This document shows, one piece after another, positions 23,165 to 34,629 of a stretch of DNA of 64,000 nt; position 1 is the first letter of the stretch, and each line of letters begins with the position of its first letter. Source of the stretch: Gnetum montanum. Its lineage: Eukaryota > Streptophyta > Gnetopsida > Gnetales > Gnetaceae. The notes beneath the pieces are model-generated. The model had not been told where the DNA came from and searched no databases. It saw only the letters and a list, made by a program, of their open reading frames with translations. Where the stretch lies: NCBI GenBank assembly GCA_015680685.1, contig MNCI01007655.1, positions 139,292 through 203,291 of the forward strand, read 5' to 3'. The translations under genes and the position numbers were made by a program.

Positions 23165-25127
23165 ATGCATGGAACCAACTGAGGGTTTGACTTGCACTTA
23201 CATCGATAGCATAGACACATTAGAGTAAGTCCATCATCAACTTCCAAGTCTTGACATTGAAAATATCAACTGGGGGAAGTTGGAAATCCCTAATAAGTTT
23301 AAGCAGGAGCCCCTTGAGTCAAAACCATTACCCATTGGTATGGAGTACACATTTCTCAAGAATGAAAAATTAGTAATTATTAACGTGAAGCTCACTCCTC
23401 AATAGAAAGAAAGACTACTGAAGGTGATAAACAAATGGTTAAAAGCCTTTACTTGGTTATATCCCGAATTAACTAGAATAGATCCTAGGATATGCCAACA
23501 TAAAATTTACACCAACCCCTCCATGAAGCCTTGACAACAACTACAGAGGCGATTGAACCCAAAGCTTAAGCAAGTGGTTAAGGAAGAAATTGAATAGCTT
23601 CTAAAAGATAGGTTCATATACCCCATTGCTGATAGTGAATGGGTTAGTTCCTTAGTTATTGTGCCCTAAAAGGGAGGTAAATGGAGGGTGTGCATAGATT
23701 TTAGGCTACTGAATATGGCAACATTCAAAGACCACTTTCCATTGCCATTCATCAACCAAGTCTTAGACACCATTGTAAGGCATCACTACTATAGTTTTCT
23801 AGATGGGTACAGTGGGTACAACCAAATATAAATAGCCCCAGAAGACCAAGCCAAGACTATGTTCACTAGTCCTTGGGGAACATTTGCATACAAACAGATG
23901 CCATTTGTCTTGTGCAATGTCCTTGCAACATTTTAACGATTAGTTCTAAGCATATTCTAGTAATAGATAGGAAATGGTATGGAAGTCTTCATGGACAACT
24001 TCTCCACTTACGGAGTGAACTTCAATCAAGCATTGAATTGGTTAGAGCAAGTACTAAAGTGATGTGTAGAAACCAATTTAAGGCTCAACTAGCAAAAAAT
24101 CCATTTAATGGTCCAAGAAGGTGCCGTATTAGGGCATAAGATTTTTCAAACAGGGATGGAGGTAGACCCTGAAAAGATCAAAGTTATCCAAGGAATCACT
24201 CGACAACCTGAAACTGTAAAAGATATCTAGTCATTCCTTGGACACACTGGCTACTATAGAAGGTTTATTGAGAACTTTTCAAATGTTGCAAAACCATTGG
24301 TTAAACTAATGAAAAAGGATGTACCTTTTGAATGGACCAGGGAATGCGAACTAGATTTCCAAAATTTAAAACAAAAGCTCGTAGAAACACCCATTCTACA
24401 AGCTCCTAAATGGTCCAAACCATTCCACATAATGACTGACGCATCCAAATATGCTTTAGGAGCTATACTTATATAGTTAGATGACCAAAAATGTCCTTAT
24501 TACATCCATTGTGTAAGTAGGAGTATTGCTAGTGCACAGCTTAACTACACCACAGCAGAGAAAGAATTAATGACTGTAGTGTTTGCACTAGAAAAATTTA
24601 GGCACTATGTCTTGGGCTATAAGGTATTTGTGTACATGGATCATAGTGCAATAAGGTTTCTAATGAATAAACCAACAGTGAGCCCTTGCATCATACGATG
24701 GCTCGTAATCTTACAAGAGTTCGATCTTACAATGATTAATCAAAAGGCACCAAGAATGTAGTTGCTAATCATTTATCTCAGTTGCGATTGGACAATAAAG
24801 AGGATAAGTATCCAATTTATGATCACTTCCTTGATGAAATCCTCTTTGTAGGTGTAGTAACTAATCAAATAACCATGGAAACAAACTATTATAGTAGTAT
24901 TCTCACTTATCTCCTTACGTAACAAACATGACAAGAGTTAGACGCTAAAAAGAAATAATAGTTCCTTCACTGAGCCAAGTATTTTATGGAGATCAATGGG
25001 AAAATTTATAAAGCATGTCTCAATGGCTTGGTTCGATGGTGTGTTCTTGACATAAATGAACTGCGAGTTCTCTAAGATGCTCATGAGGGTCCCTATGGGG
25101 GTCATTATGCTTAGAAGACTAACAAGG
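23165..25127 (+). pseudogene. Reverse transcriptase/RNase H of element F, truncated
   Basis: After a spacer (MEPTEGLTCTYIDSID), RT motifs appear: GGKWRVCIDFRLLN, then SFLDGYSGYNQ and FTSPWGTFAY. At the catalytic box VFMDNF replaces VFMDDF (23,988-23,999). The connection GYYRRFIENFS and RNase H start PFHIMTDASKYALGAIL follow, with FALEKFRHYVLGYKVFVYMDH after 24,570. Stops include TAG at 24,474-24,476. The frame reaches AHEGPYGGHYA, the start of integrase, and is cut at about 25,127 by LTR5. The motif series resembles the Athila/Tat group of Ty3 elements. Confidence 0.85.
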
Positions 25128-25242
25128 CAGGCCCCAATATCGCATACACGATATCGCTTGGAAGGCTCTGATATTGCATACCTGATATCACGGATGTGAT
25201 AACATGTTCCCGATATCACAGACGCGATATCACAACTCATCA
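25128..25242 (-). repeat. LTR5 fragment (U3 end, minus strand)
   Basis: Minus strand reads TGATGAGTTGTGATATCGCG from 25,242 and stops at about 25,128, so only the first 115 bp of an LTR remain. It holds about six GATAT motifs, including ACGATATCGC and CCGATATCAC. It joins element F (left) to element M (right). Confidence 0.75.
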
Positions 25243-25690
25243 TTGTTAGACTAAAAAGACATTGTTGCATTAGAAACCTTAGGAGGATATTGTTTGATTG
25301 TGGTTGTTGGTTTGGTTGCAATGGGAGGGGACACTCTAACCACAAAAGATTCCTTGGAAGGTGTAGGTGATGGTATCCTTATAATAAAAGGGACCCTTGA
25401 ACTAGGCATAGTTGAAGGACCCTTTTCATTGTGAGGAGGTACCCGAATCACAAACAACTCTTGTGTAGGTCTAGAATTGTTGCTTACATTGAATGCTGCT
25501 ATGGTGTAAGGGATATTGTTGGCATTCAATGGGTCTTTGTAGATCTACATGGACTGGTTCTATGACCTAACTAGATTAGAGGCATCAAGCACCAACTCAT
25601 GGTTATCTATCATCTTCTATAGGTCATCCTTGAGGGCTAGGCAGAAGCCAATATCATGACCTAGTAATTTTTTTTTGAGAGAATGTTCGG
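25243..25690 (-). pseudogene. gag/protease spacer of Gypsy element M
   Basis: Minus strand reads GHDIGFCLALKDDL, the end of a zinc knuckle of the kind common in another Ty3 lineage (GHDTxxCxxLK), then a linker with ELVLDASNL. An open frame at 25,529-25,251 is rich in Pro and Ser, with repeated (F)VIRVxPP units. It differs from the TGATGA-family gag, so M is a separate element. It continues the minus-strand gag at 27,480-29,533 beyond the GC-rich island. Confidence 0.55.
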
Positions 25691-25727
25691 GTTTGTATTA
25701 CTAAAAGTATGGTACACGAGTATACAA

Positions 25728-26294
25728 TTACAAAGGGGGGGGGGGAACCAGGGGTGGCCCACCCTGAAGGGGGGGCCCCGGAAACCCATAAAAATTCAAA
25801 CTCGGAGGACTCTGAGCTGAGCCATCGAACCACAAAATCGTAGAAACCTCAAAAACCCCAACCAAGGGGGGGGGGNNNNNNNNNNNNNNNNNNNNNNNNN
25901 NNNNNNNNNNNNNNNNNNNNNNNNNNNNNNNNNNNNNNNNNNNNNNNNNNNNNNNNNNNNNNNNNNNNNNNNNNNNNNNNNNNNNNNNNNNNNNNNNNNN
26001 NNNNNNNNNNNNNGGGGAGCTAGGGGCGAGTCGGCAGGTGGCAACAGGCACATCGAGGCACTCCAGCTCATGAAGCAGGTCCAGGGTGGCACAATGCTCC
26101 TCGGTGTCCATGAAGTTTGCAACTTGTTGGAAGCCATGCATAAGAGCCTCGCGCCTGCTCCGGTCCACTGAGGAGTTCCCCGCATCAGGGTGGAATCTAG
26201 CGGACGTGCGTCTGATGTGGCGTCTGAGCTCCCCCCAGGAGCTCTCACAGCTAATGCCCAAAATGCTATACAGGCAGCGCCCCCCTTGAGCCAC
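25728..26294 (-). CDS. J-domain-like ORF interrupted by an assembly gap
   Basis: From a GTG at 26,294 the minus strand encodes about 93 residues before the N run: LYSILGIS, then GELRRHIRRTSARFHPDAG, then FQQVANFMDTEEHCATLDLL. The spacing and the HPD tripeptide (about residues 35-37) match a DnaJ J-domain, including the last helix in the position of AYEVLSDxxxRxxYD. J-domains stimulate Hsp70 ATPase. After the gap a Pro-rich tail (GPPLQGGPPLVPPPP) ends at 25,728. The true start is unclear: upstream in another frame is a Gln-rich helix with four TAG codons. The gene it came from is not recognised. Confidence 0.45.
   Translation of the reverse strand: MAQGGRCLYSILGISCESSWGELRRHIRRTSARFHPDAGNSSVDRSRREALMHGFQQVANFMDTEEHCATLDLLHELECLDVPVATCRLAPSSXXXXXXXXXXXXXXXXXXXXXXXXXXXXXXXXXXXXXXXXXXXXXXXPPPLVGVFEVSTILWFDGSAQSPPSLNFYGFPGPPLQGGPPLVPPPPL
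25876..26013. other. Assembly gap, 138 Ns
   Basis: Run of 138 N between a G-run and GGGGAGC. Homopolymer G and GC-richness probably caused the break. The true length is unknown. Confidence 0.95.
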
Positions 26295-26520
26295 TGGCGG
26301 GCGCTGTGCTGATGTGCCTGGTCGAGTTGCCGTTGTCGTTGCTATTCTTCCTCTTGCAGGTGTTCCTAATCGTCCCGGGCCGTCGCCTCCTAGGCCAGAT
26401 GAGCCACCTCCTCCTGATGCAGCTCCTCCCTGATTCGGTCCCGGAGCTCATCCGTGAGCTGGGCCCGCAAGGTCTCCATCGTGAGCGTGTGCTGTCGGTT
26501 CAGCTATTGTGCTTGTTCCT
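26295..26520 (-). pseudogene. Gln/Glu-rich helical segment with TAG stops
   Basis: Minus strand reads LRAQLTDELRDRIREELHQ and further Glu/Gln/Arg-rich residues, a likely coiled coil. It is interrupted only by TAG codons, at 26,504-26,506, 26,390-26,392, 26,366-26,368 and 26,342-26,344, all in one frame and all at places where Gln would fit. It lies between the two open frames of the island and may have linked them. Confidence 0.5.
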
Positions 26521-26698
26521 GAAGCTGGGCTTCGTGGTCGGCACGCCACTAGGCCAGGGTCTCGGTCCACCTAATCTCCGAAGTCTATCGCTCGGCCTCC
26601 CGAGCAACAACGACCGCCTATTGAAGTTCCGCCTCCCAATTCGGGGGGATGCTGGGGGGGTCAGGCGAGGGGGGAGGATTGTGGTGGGAGCGGCATCC

Positions 26699-27379
26699 CT
26701 AGGTAAGGTTGAAAGTGGCCCACCGCCATTGAGTGGGCGGGGTGGGGGAAGTGGGGGAAGTAGGGGGAGCATTAGCGAGGCGACCCCCAGTGGGGGCAGA
26801 GGATGGGCCCGGTGCCCCCTGTCCCCCCGCCCCCTGCCACAGAGCTAAAATTAGCCCCGAGTGGCAACCACATCGTTTAAGGCAGAGGGCCTTGAAGAAG
26901 AAACATGGTAGGTTAACCTGGGTGCCTTCCTTCAAGCACCGCAGGAAAGTAAAATGCAGCCCATGGAGCTTGGAAACATTGCCTGACTGGACAAAAAAGC
27001 GTTCCACCAAGGTAACAGCATGAGCCCAGAGGCACGGGAGGGAAGTCCGAGGGACTTGACGGCTCTGTGTTCTCGGGGAAAGCCCCTCGAAGAAGGTCGC
27101 AGAGTTATGGAGGCCGCGGGAGGTCGGCAGGATGACCTCCCCAGCGGCCGGGACCCCCAGGTAGTTGGCCAGGGTGGCTTCCGTGAGGTGAATTTCTCGG
27201 CCTTGAAAGTAGGTCTGATCCCAATGCCAGTTAGTAAAGAATGAATTGTCAGGAAGGTCAGGGTCCCCGACCAGCCTCTGCAGCAGGGGGGCCCAGCCGC
27301 ACTGGCAGACCATCCGCCACAGCTCCTCATCATCCTGGTAGACGGCGCAGTCAGGTTCGTACGTCGGCATCTTCCCCAT
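26699..27379 (-). CDS. Plant transposon-associated ORF (226 codons)
   Basis: Begins MGKMPTYEPDCAVYQDDEEL at 27,379 and stays open to 26,699. The segment FFTNWHWDQTYFQGREIHL, followed by TLANYLGVPAAGE, resembles the domain seen in many plant retroelement ORFs called putative plant transposon protein (V-R-G/G-R-E ... F/L-G-V/L-P pattern). A Pro/Gly/Thr-rich C-terminal tail follows. Its function is unknown; related ORFs occur between LTRs of Gypsy-like elements. It is the longest uninterrupted minus-strand ORF in the window, pointing to a young insertion. Similarity was judged by eye only. Confidence 0.55.
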   Translation of the reverse strand: MGKMPTYEPDCAVYQDDEELWRMVCQCGWAPLLQRLVGDPDLPDNSFFTNWHWDQTYFQGREIHLTEATLANYLGVPAAGEVILPTSRGLHNSATFFEGLSPRTQSRQVPRTSLPCLWAHAVTLVERFFVQSGNVSKLHGLHFTFLRCLKEGTQVNLPCFFFKALCLKRCGCHSGLILALWQGAGGQGAPGPSSAPTGGRLANAPPTSPTSPTPPTQWRWATFNLT

Positions 27380-27479
27380 GGTGTCTGAAATCTCACGCCA
27401 TGCTCTGTAGGTCCGCTAGATAGTGATAGAATTGGTTAAGCTTGAAGTACTTAGGTACCAACGGGTCATCCCTAGTTGC

Positions 27480-29533
27480 TAGAGTAGGGTTCTTCATGAT
27501 TTCGGATAATCAATCATGCCTCTTATAAGAATTCTATATCATTTGTTTATAATGGATTCTTCCATTCTTTAGCAATTAATCCTAGAGTTTAAATGGTTTC
27601 AAGGGCAACCTAGTGTACTTTAACTGATCTTTTCTTTTGAATTTAGGCCTTGTGTTGCCTAATGTAGAGGCCCCAAATGCTAATGGTTGGTTGTTTATTG
27701 TAGTAGTCTTGGATTGATTTGTTCCACCTATGTGGTCTTATTGTCTTTAATCATAGTGGCCATAACTACATGGTTTTGTCTCTCCTTCTCCTTATCCTTT
27801 CAAGTGTGTTGGTTCTTATATGCTGCGTAGGCAAGGTTGTGGTTAGCCTCAATCACTTCCTATATGTTTTTTTTCTAGAAGAAGGCTTGACTATGTGACC
27901 ACAGGTTTAGGTAATAAATTTTAACTTGATAAAGTCATTGTTTGTCCCCTTGAAGATGGTTAGAAGGTGGATTTCAACTATGTATTTAGAAATCTTGTTT
28001 AGTAGAGCATGTCACCATTGGATAAAATTTTGAACTGATTCAAGGGACCCTTGTTTGATCTTCATCAGTTGGTCTAGGATGGTTTTGGATATATGGTTAG
28101 AAGGTGGATTTTAGCTATGGGTTCAGTAATATTTTTTGGTAGAGCATTTCACCATTGGATAAAATTTTGAATTGATTGAAGGGTCCCTTGTTTGATCTTC
28201 ATTAGTTGGTCCAGGGTCATTTTAGATTTCAAGTTATACTTGAAATGGTTCATGAATTGTAATATCACATCTTCAAGTGAGGATATAGATCCTCAAGATA
28301 ATGCATGATGCCAGTCTAATGCCTTCTTGGTAAGAGACATAGGGAAGATCCTCATTATGGTGTGGGGCCAAGACTGTAGCAATAAGCACTTAGAGAAAAA
28401 GATAATAAGATGAACATTAGGGTTACCCTCATCATTATATTTCGTAAACTAGGATAAGGGGATGCCTAGGGGAAGAGTTACTTGTGGAATAGCAAGATTG
28501 ATAGTATCATTTTGATAGAAGTTTACAATCTTAACTATCTAGGTTATTAAAGCTTTGAGCTTTCATAACTCTTTAGTAAGCTTTTGGATCATTTGAAAGG
28601 CATGATCCAAGCCTTAGAGCATCCTTGTGGATTATGGTATTTGCACATATGGTTGGGGTGTGAGTTAAGAGGCCTATGACCTCACGATGAATTGTGGCAC
28701 ACAGTGGAGAGGTTGGGTGTTCATTGTTGCAGGTAGGCTGAATAATGAAAAGGAAGTTTGTGTTGACACTTGTGGGACAAAGGGGGAAAATGGTTTATGT
28801 GATCCTTGAGTCACTTGGGTTCCTACTGTGGGGCTTGCTAGCATAGAAAATTGATGAGTAGTGGTTATGACCAGTGGTGATGGCCATGCAAATTGAGGAT
28901 TGTGGAAAAAGGCATAGAAGAGAAAAGGGGAGTTGTTTGAGACACTGATTATGTTTGGTGTGCCACTATAATAGGTGTTAGCCCAAACATGGTAGGGTAC
29001 ATAGGAGAAGAGGGTTGAGGGATATGCCCCACAGAGAAGGTAGGAGAGGTTGAGGTGGGTATAGTGGCTTGGAAAGCTGACTATTAAAAGAGGATCCCTA
29101 AGAGCTTTTTGGGTTCAGGCTCAGCCTCAAACTCATTCTATTCTTCATGTTGATCCTTTGAGCTTAACTCCCTATCTTGTTCACCCATCTTAATTAAATG
29201 AGATAGGATGCACCTGTGAGCATCATTCAAGGATATCTTTTCATATGAGGAAGGAATGTACTTCTCTTTGTTATGGTGGTTCAGCTCATACTCATGTTTG
29301 AATTTAGCCTCCACACATGGGATGAGCAAGCTAGCCTAGATTTTGGCACAAATAAAATTATAGTAATTTTCATCAACGACGAAAAAATTTAGGCTTTGCC
29401 CCCTTAGCCTAAGCAATTGCCTACACTCAACTATAGCATGGTCTTTTGGGTCATAAACCCTCACTGCATTTTCATTTGACGTCATGTCTATCAAATTAAG
29501 GGGCAAAACCATGAATTGGCTAAAAGACATTGT
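27480..29533 (-). pseudogene. gag of Gypsy element M (minus strand)
   Basis: The likely start is the ATG at 29,533 (MSFSQFMVLPLNLIDM), followed by an open stretch containing YDPKDHAIVECRQLLRLRG and, after a stop, KYIPSSYEKISLNDAHRCIL. A Pro/Ser/Thr-rich spacer comes next. At about 28,400-28,000 is a retrotransposon gag core (ALDWHHAL, a KFxxHF-like FMNHFKYNL, LDQLMKIKQG). The LDQLMKIKQG block occurs twice (about 28,200 and 28,080), a local duplication of about 120 bp. Stops are frequent. The zinc knuckle continues at 25,690 beyond the island. Confidence 0.6.
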
Positions 29534-30142
29534 CAATAATTTTAATTTTTATTTTTATTTAATAATTTTTAATTAATTAGATAAAAAATTACAACAAGTG
29601 GGATTGCATAAGGTGTAAGGAGTTTTGATTGGAAAATGATTATAACTGCAACCACAAGTGTAGTGCAGGATGCAGTGGCAATGGTGTGCACTGCACTTAA
29701 GAATAATATGATGATTTTAGTGTTACAAAACCAACTATGCTTACTTTTCCAACAAGAGCTACACTGGAGGGGGGTAAGTAATCAATTTTCTTTCCCATCA
29801 AAGCAACATTGAGAAGGCCCCATTTCAAAACATATGCATTGTTTTAATAGAAGTAAATGCAAAATGTTGATTCTTCAAGAGCTACACTAAATTCTTGGGA
29901 GGGGTTACACTAGCTTTTCCCATAAAATTTCATAGCAAGGGATTTAGGTTTTTGGATCAAAACCACATTGGCCTTTGGAATACACAAAGGTAGGTTTCCA
30001 TGAGGAAAAGTAGTAGGTTTTTTAGGCAACCATGCTAGCTTTGAAAAATCCAACTTCTATGAAAATTATGTAAACACCCAAATGACCTACAACTAATACG
30101 CTAAGTATTAGTTGTAGGGAAATGGGTAGCAGCATTGGTTTT
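29534..30142. other. Leader or LTR-side sequence of element M, unresolved
   Basis: No ORF. On the minus strand this is upstream of the M gag. It contains two diverged copies of an AAGAGCTACACT(G/A) block (about 29,754 and 29,878), and no primer-binding site or LTR edge could be placed. Element H interrupts it at 30,143; its continuation should be at about 52,953. Confidence 0.4.
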
Positions 30143-31008
30143 TGATAAATCATGTTTTTCATAGGCTGAGATATCGAATATCTAATATTGGGGATCTGAT
30201 ATCTTAAGTCCATGCTACATTATCATATATTCAATATCGTGGGATGCATGCTTGCCTATAAATACAGTACTTGGGCACATGATCCAAATAACTTTCATTC
30301 CATCCTTAGGTAGATTCTTGTAGTTTCATTTCATAGTTTTAGCGATAGAATGAATGCCTGCAATGTGGTGTTGAGAAGTTGTATGAAATCTTTATTCGAG
30401 TGAAGTGTACTTAGGCATAGTTCATGACTAGAAATAAAGATCGAGATTGCTTTTCATCATGACAACATCCACTTAGTTTTACTATTTTACTTAGCATAGT
30501 TTTTAATGTTTTCTTAGTTTAATCATTTACATTTCCAAGTACTTTACTTGCTTGTTCATTAGTAAAGTGGAATGACTATGACTAGTTTTGAGCATTTAAG
30601 TGTAATTATTTGGTAATCCCAGTAGTGTTATAACCTGGTTCACCTAGTAACATAATGCTTAATAACCCAACAATGATTACATGAGCCCAAGACATGTATG
30701 GTAAGCCAAGACTAGATGCTCATTGCTTTACATTACCATCATTACTTAGACTTAGGATTAAATTTCATTCCCAATTATGTTTATCATTAGGAGATTAAAA
30801 GCTAAACAACATCAATTATCATATGTCTCACTTTGGACTAAATCATACATGAAAAAGTTATCACTAGACCAAGTGGGAAGACAGTGTCCTATGATCAATG
30901 CTTAACAATCTAGATGCCACAACTAGTTCCATCCATGGAATTCGATAGGATCATGCGTGAAACACTTGTGATTTGTATGGTTGGATGTAGGGGTACTACC
31001 ATTCATCA
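30143..31008 (+). repeat. LTR6 (5' LTR of H)
   Basis: 866 bp, TGATAAATCATG...ATTCATCA. U3 motifs at 30,166-30,245 include GAGATATCGAATATC and CAATATCGTGGG. TATAAATA at 30,257-30,264. U5 ends with GGTTGGATGTAGGGGTAC. Confidence 0.85.
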
Positions 31009-31009
31009 T

Positions 31010-31027
31010 TGGCACCATTGCTAGGGA
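31010..31027 (+). other. Primer-binding site of H
   Basis: TGGCACCATTGCTAGGGA, tRNA-Asp-type with transitions, one base after LTR6. Confidence 0.7.
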
Positions 31028-33648
31028 TGGTGCTAGCTATCTAGGTTAGTTATATTATAAACGATCACTATAAAAGTATTAATGATTTATATTTTCTAAA
31101 ATATTAATATTTTAAGTCACACACTTGAAATCCATGTCTTCTTCACCTAGGACCAATAATCCATCATATGATGAAAGCACTAGTAGAAAAAATGATAGGA
31201 TCCATACTAAGGAAAATTGGAGTAAAAAACCACAAGCAAGGGTTTTCTATGCTATTTCATACCCTTAATACACTCAAAGACTACGTTCAACTAATGCAAA
31301 AAATCCTAGAGGAGATAGAGTACATCCTAGAACAAGAAGAATCTCAAGGTCTAGGACCTCCTCCAAACCTATAAGAGATACATCGGGGGATCAAATGGGA
31401 AAATATAGGTGTTGGCAATCATTTGGGATGTGACACCAATGAGTATCCTCGAATAAGGTTTAGGTGCTTGTTGGTCTCTAGCAATTCCAAGGCTCAAATA
31501 CCTCCAAATAGATTTAGTGGTTAAATGTGAGTATGGGTTTGCTGTTGTGAATGTTGAAATGGTTGGGTTGAATATAAAAAACTATAAATGGCTATCATAA
31601 AGAGATTCGGCCAAACTTTGTTAAATACTGTAAATTGATGGAAATTCCTATTCTGTCTAATCACCTAGTCTATGTAGTCCTTATAATACCTACTTGTAAC
31701 AAATAAAATTTTGTAGAAACATTTGATCATAATTTTGTCAATCTACTCTTAATTTTCCCCACAAAGATAGAAAAATTCCATAAGAAAACTAGAAATAGAG
31801 TGAGATTCAATGGACTTAGAAAAATAAAGAAAAGAAAGCAAATTTGTGTACAATCTCAAACATTTAGACAAGGTAAATTGATATGAGGAAACACTTCACA
31901 ATAACGCTATCCCAAATTCAATATCTATGAATTGTTCAAGCTTTCTAGGCTCAAACAAGCAATTTCTTCAAGAAAAATTCTACTATGTTACCAAAAATTG
32001 CTTCATAAACTACTATGTATGAGACTCTATTTTGGTTAAATAATAGTTGTCAACAATTTCATTCAATAGAACCTTCAAAAAATTTGAAAATTTCTGATTG
32101 AAATACTATGAGACTCACTTTATAAATAAAGAAGCTATTTTAGTCCCATCAAAATACCAAAGATTTTCTAAACCCTCTTAACTATTGATTGCTAACTGCA
32201 TGTCTACTATAGAGGCTCTCTTACAGCAATCCTAATAGTAGTTCTTAAATGTTGCATAATAATAAATTTCACTAATAAATCACTCTTAAGGCTTTTAAAC
32301 ATAAGTTCTTCTATGGTAGATTTCAAAAGGAAACTACTATCATGCAACAAGAACTATAAGAGCAATCTAAAAATCCCAATTTTAAATGCCAAGCATGATA
32401 CTATCTAAACCACTAGCTAAGCAATTTAAATAAAATGAGAAGAATATAGCTCATAAGATTAAAACAAAGTGGCCAAAATGGTGTCCTTAACAAGCCATCT
32501 AACAAGTAATCTTTAAAATGTCTTCTTTATTTGCTTTTTTTTCTTTGCCTCCCCTCTGCAAAAGCCCCTTATAGCTACGTTCTGAAGCCTTTTTTTATAG
32601 TGCTCCATAGGTACTTAGGGTTTACAAAATATCTTGGATAACTTGTTCACCAAGTTAGGAAGTTACAACTTGCCCAACAAGTTAGGAGAAAATCATGCTA
32701 ACATTAGCATGTATTTTCTCAGATTACATATATATTTTTATAAGTAGTTGCAACTTCCACAGGAAGTCTAAACCCTTATAGAAAATAAAGCCAAGTATCT
32801 AGTGATTATAATCTACAAGGTAGCTTAATCATGACTACCATAGAAAAATTAGGTATGGTGGCCAAATATTTCCTTTGGAGCCATATCATGAAGATCATCA
32901 CAAATTTATCATAACTGACAAGTTTCCCATTCATCAATAACCCCTCATAAATTTTTCAAATGGTACATAAAAATTTAATCAATACATGACCAATGGGTTA
33001 ACCATGCGAGCAAGGTAAAATATTGTATGGTTTTAATCATGTCAAAGCAGCGTGTCATATTCCTAAAAGAAATATTTTGCCTAAACCTTTGCATCCAAAA
33101 TCTCTGTCATTGTGAACAAACCATGCCATGCATGTTACACCAGGCCACAAGAAACCCTCATTCAGTACTGTTGCTGCAATCAATGCCTAGCACATCCCTT
33201 GTAACTAGATATCTCTATAGAGCAACACCCTGCCATCGCATCTCATGATACTTCCATGTGCCACACTCCAAAAAAAACATGCAATTGCTGCAATCCCAAG
33301 TCATTTCCATTGGAGTTTTATAATGATACCATTGTCTACCGTGATTAGTTTTTTGTTACAGTGTCCATTGACTATGATTGCGATGTACTTGATTTTTTTT
33401 TGAATGGGCTCTCCACACTATGTCATTTATTTGTCTTTGTTACTTTAGTGCTTGTTTCCTGGCATGTTGTGCACTCCATTTTTTCCACCTAATTCATACA
33501 TTTTCTTTTGTAGGAATTCATGGTTCTTTTGGTGCCCTACATCTATGCCTGGGCTTGAATCTTTTTATTCACTAGATGCCATGGATTTTATACAAGGAAA
33601 TATTTTTTTCTAATGCAGCAGTGTAACATGAACATAATTTAGGATTAT

Positions 33649-34493
33649 TGATGAGTCTTGATATTGGATCCTTGATATTGGACCCCTGATATCAAATACG
33701 CGATATTGGAGATGCCGAAGTGATATTGAATATGCGATGTTGGAACCTATCTTGTTGCCTATAAATAAGAGATATGGGCACTTAATTTAGTATTAGTCTT
33801 TAGTCCCTTAGTCAAACTATTGTAGTTTTTTCCCTCTAGAGTTAGAATTATTTCTGAGTGCCTGCAATAAGAGTCATAAAGTAAACAGATCTTTATTCGA
33901 GCATTGTATACCTGAGCACACCTTGTGTTCAAAAATAAAGATGAACTTTATGATAAATCTTGCAACATTTAGAATAGTCTCATTATTGCATTTAATGTTA
34001 TTTATTGTTATTTGATGCTCTCATTAGTTAAGCAATGTTATTTCTATTGAACTATTAATTATCAATGAATTAGCACACTCAGCACAACCACATCGAGCAT
34101 ACGTGGGAACACTTGGTAACCTAGTAACGACTAGCATTTGGTAATCTCAATAGTATTACACTAGTTCAGGATGTGTTCGGAGAGTGGGAACAGATGCTGG
34201 TGTTAGGGCTAGTTAGAGAATAGTTAAGTAGATAATCAAATTAGTTATTAAATTACCTTATTTCTCTTTTTTAAGCATCAAGAACATAAAACATAAAATA
34301 GTAAAAATCACATACCTCAAGTTTACTTAACCATACAATTGAGCCTTATAAGTAAGCTTGGGAAGATAACGATTGCATAACTCATCCTTGTTCTATGTAG
34401 ACACATAAGCACTTAATCCTTGGAGTTCGATCAGATCGCTCATGAACACTCGTATTCATATGGTTGGGCATAGGAGTACCTCGTCACTCATCA
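33649..34493 (+). repeat. LTR7 (5' LTR of G)
   Basis: 845 bp, TGATGAGTCTTG...GTCACTCATCA. U3 array at 33,658-33,740 has GATATTGG four times, CTGATATCAAATACGCGATATTGG and others. TATAAATA at 33,760-33,767, and an AATAAAGATGAAC polyadenylation-type site at about 33,936. Confidence 0.85.
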
Positions 34494-34494
34494 T

Positions 34495-34512
34495 TGGCTC
34501 CATTGCCAGGGA
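34495..34512 (+). other. Primer-binding site of G
   Basis: TGGCTCCATTGCCAGGGA, close to the complement of the tRNA-Asp 3' end. Confidence 0.75.
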
Positions 34513-34629
34513 TTTTGCTGTTTGTGCATTAATTAGAACTTAGGAAATCCTTCCATCGTTGGAATGAAACCTTAGAGTTAACTATTTGATAGTAACTAGA
34601 AAAGGGTATCAAACATTGAATAATCAATT

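Larger units (their letters stand above)
25735..27415 (-). mobile_element. GC-rich island, probably an inserted element
   Basis: Base composition jumps from AT-rich to clearly GC-rich and CpG-containing, with long G runs at about 25,736-25,745 and 25,866-25,875. Minus-strand coding sequence fills most of it: a plant-transposon-type ORF, a Gln-rich helical stretch, then a J-domain ORF. Just left of it, the minus strand ends in an A-run (25,671-25,679), like a poly(A) tail. A possible imperfect target duplication (ACTAGG..ATGA type) lies at 25,656-25,670 and 27,463-27,476. It separates two parts of element M's gag. Retroposed element, captured gene cluster and a distinct LTR element are all possible. 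Confidence 0.55.

Noticed and set aside
26342-26506. TAG used as a Gln codon
   Set aside because: PHAX and the clearer ORFs use the standard code; C-to-T decay at CAG explains the pattern.
26306-26848. Plus-strand 180-codon Leu/Pro/Gly-rich frame
   Set aside because: GC-rich DNA opens many frames; the minus strand has the recognisable domains, so this is a shadow.
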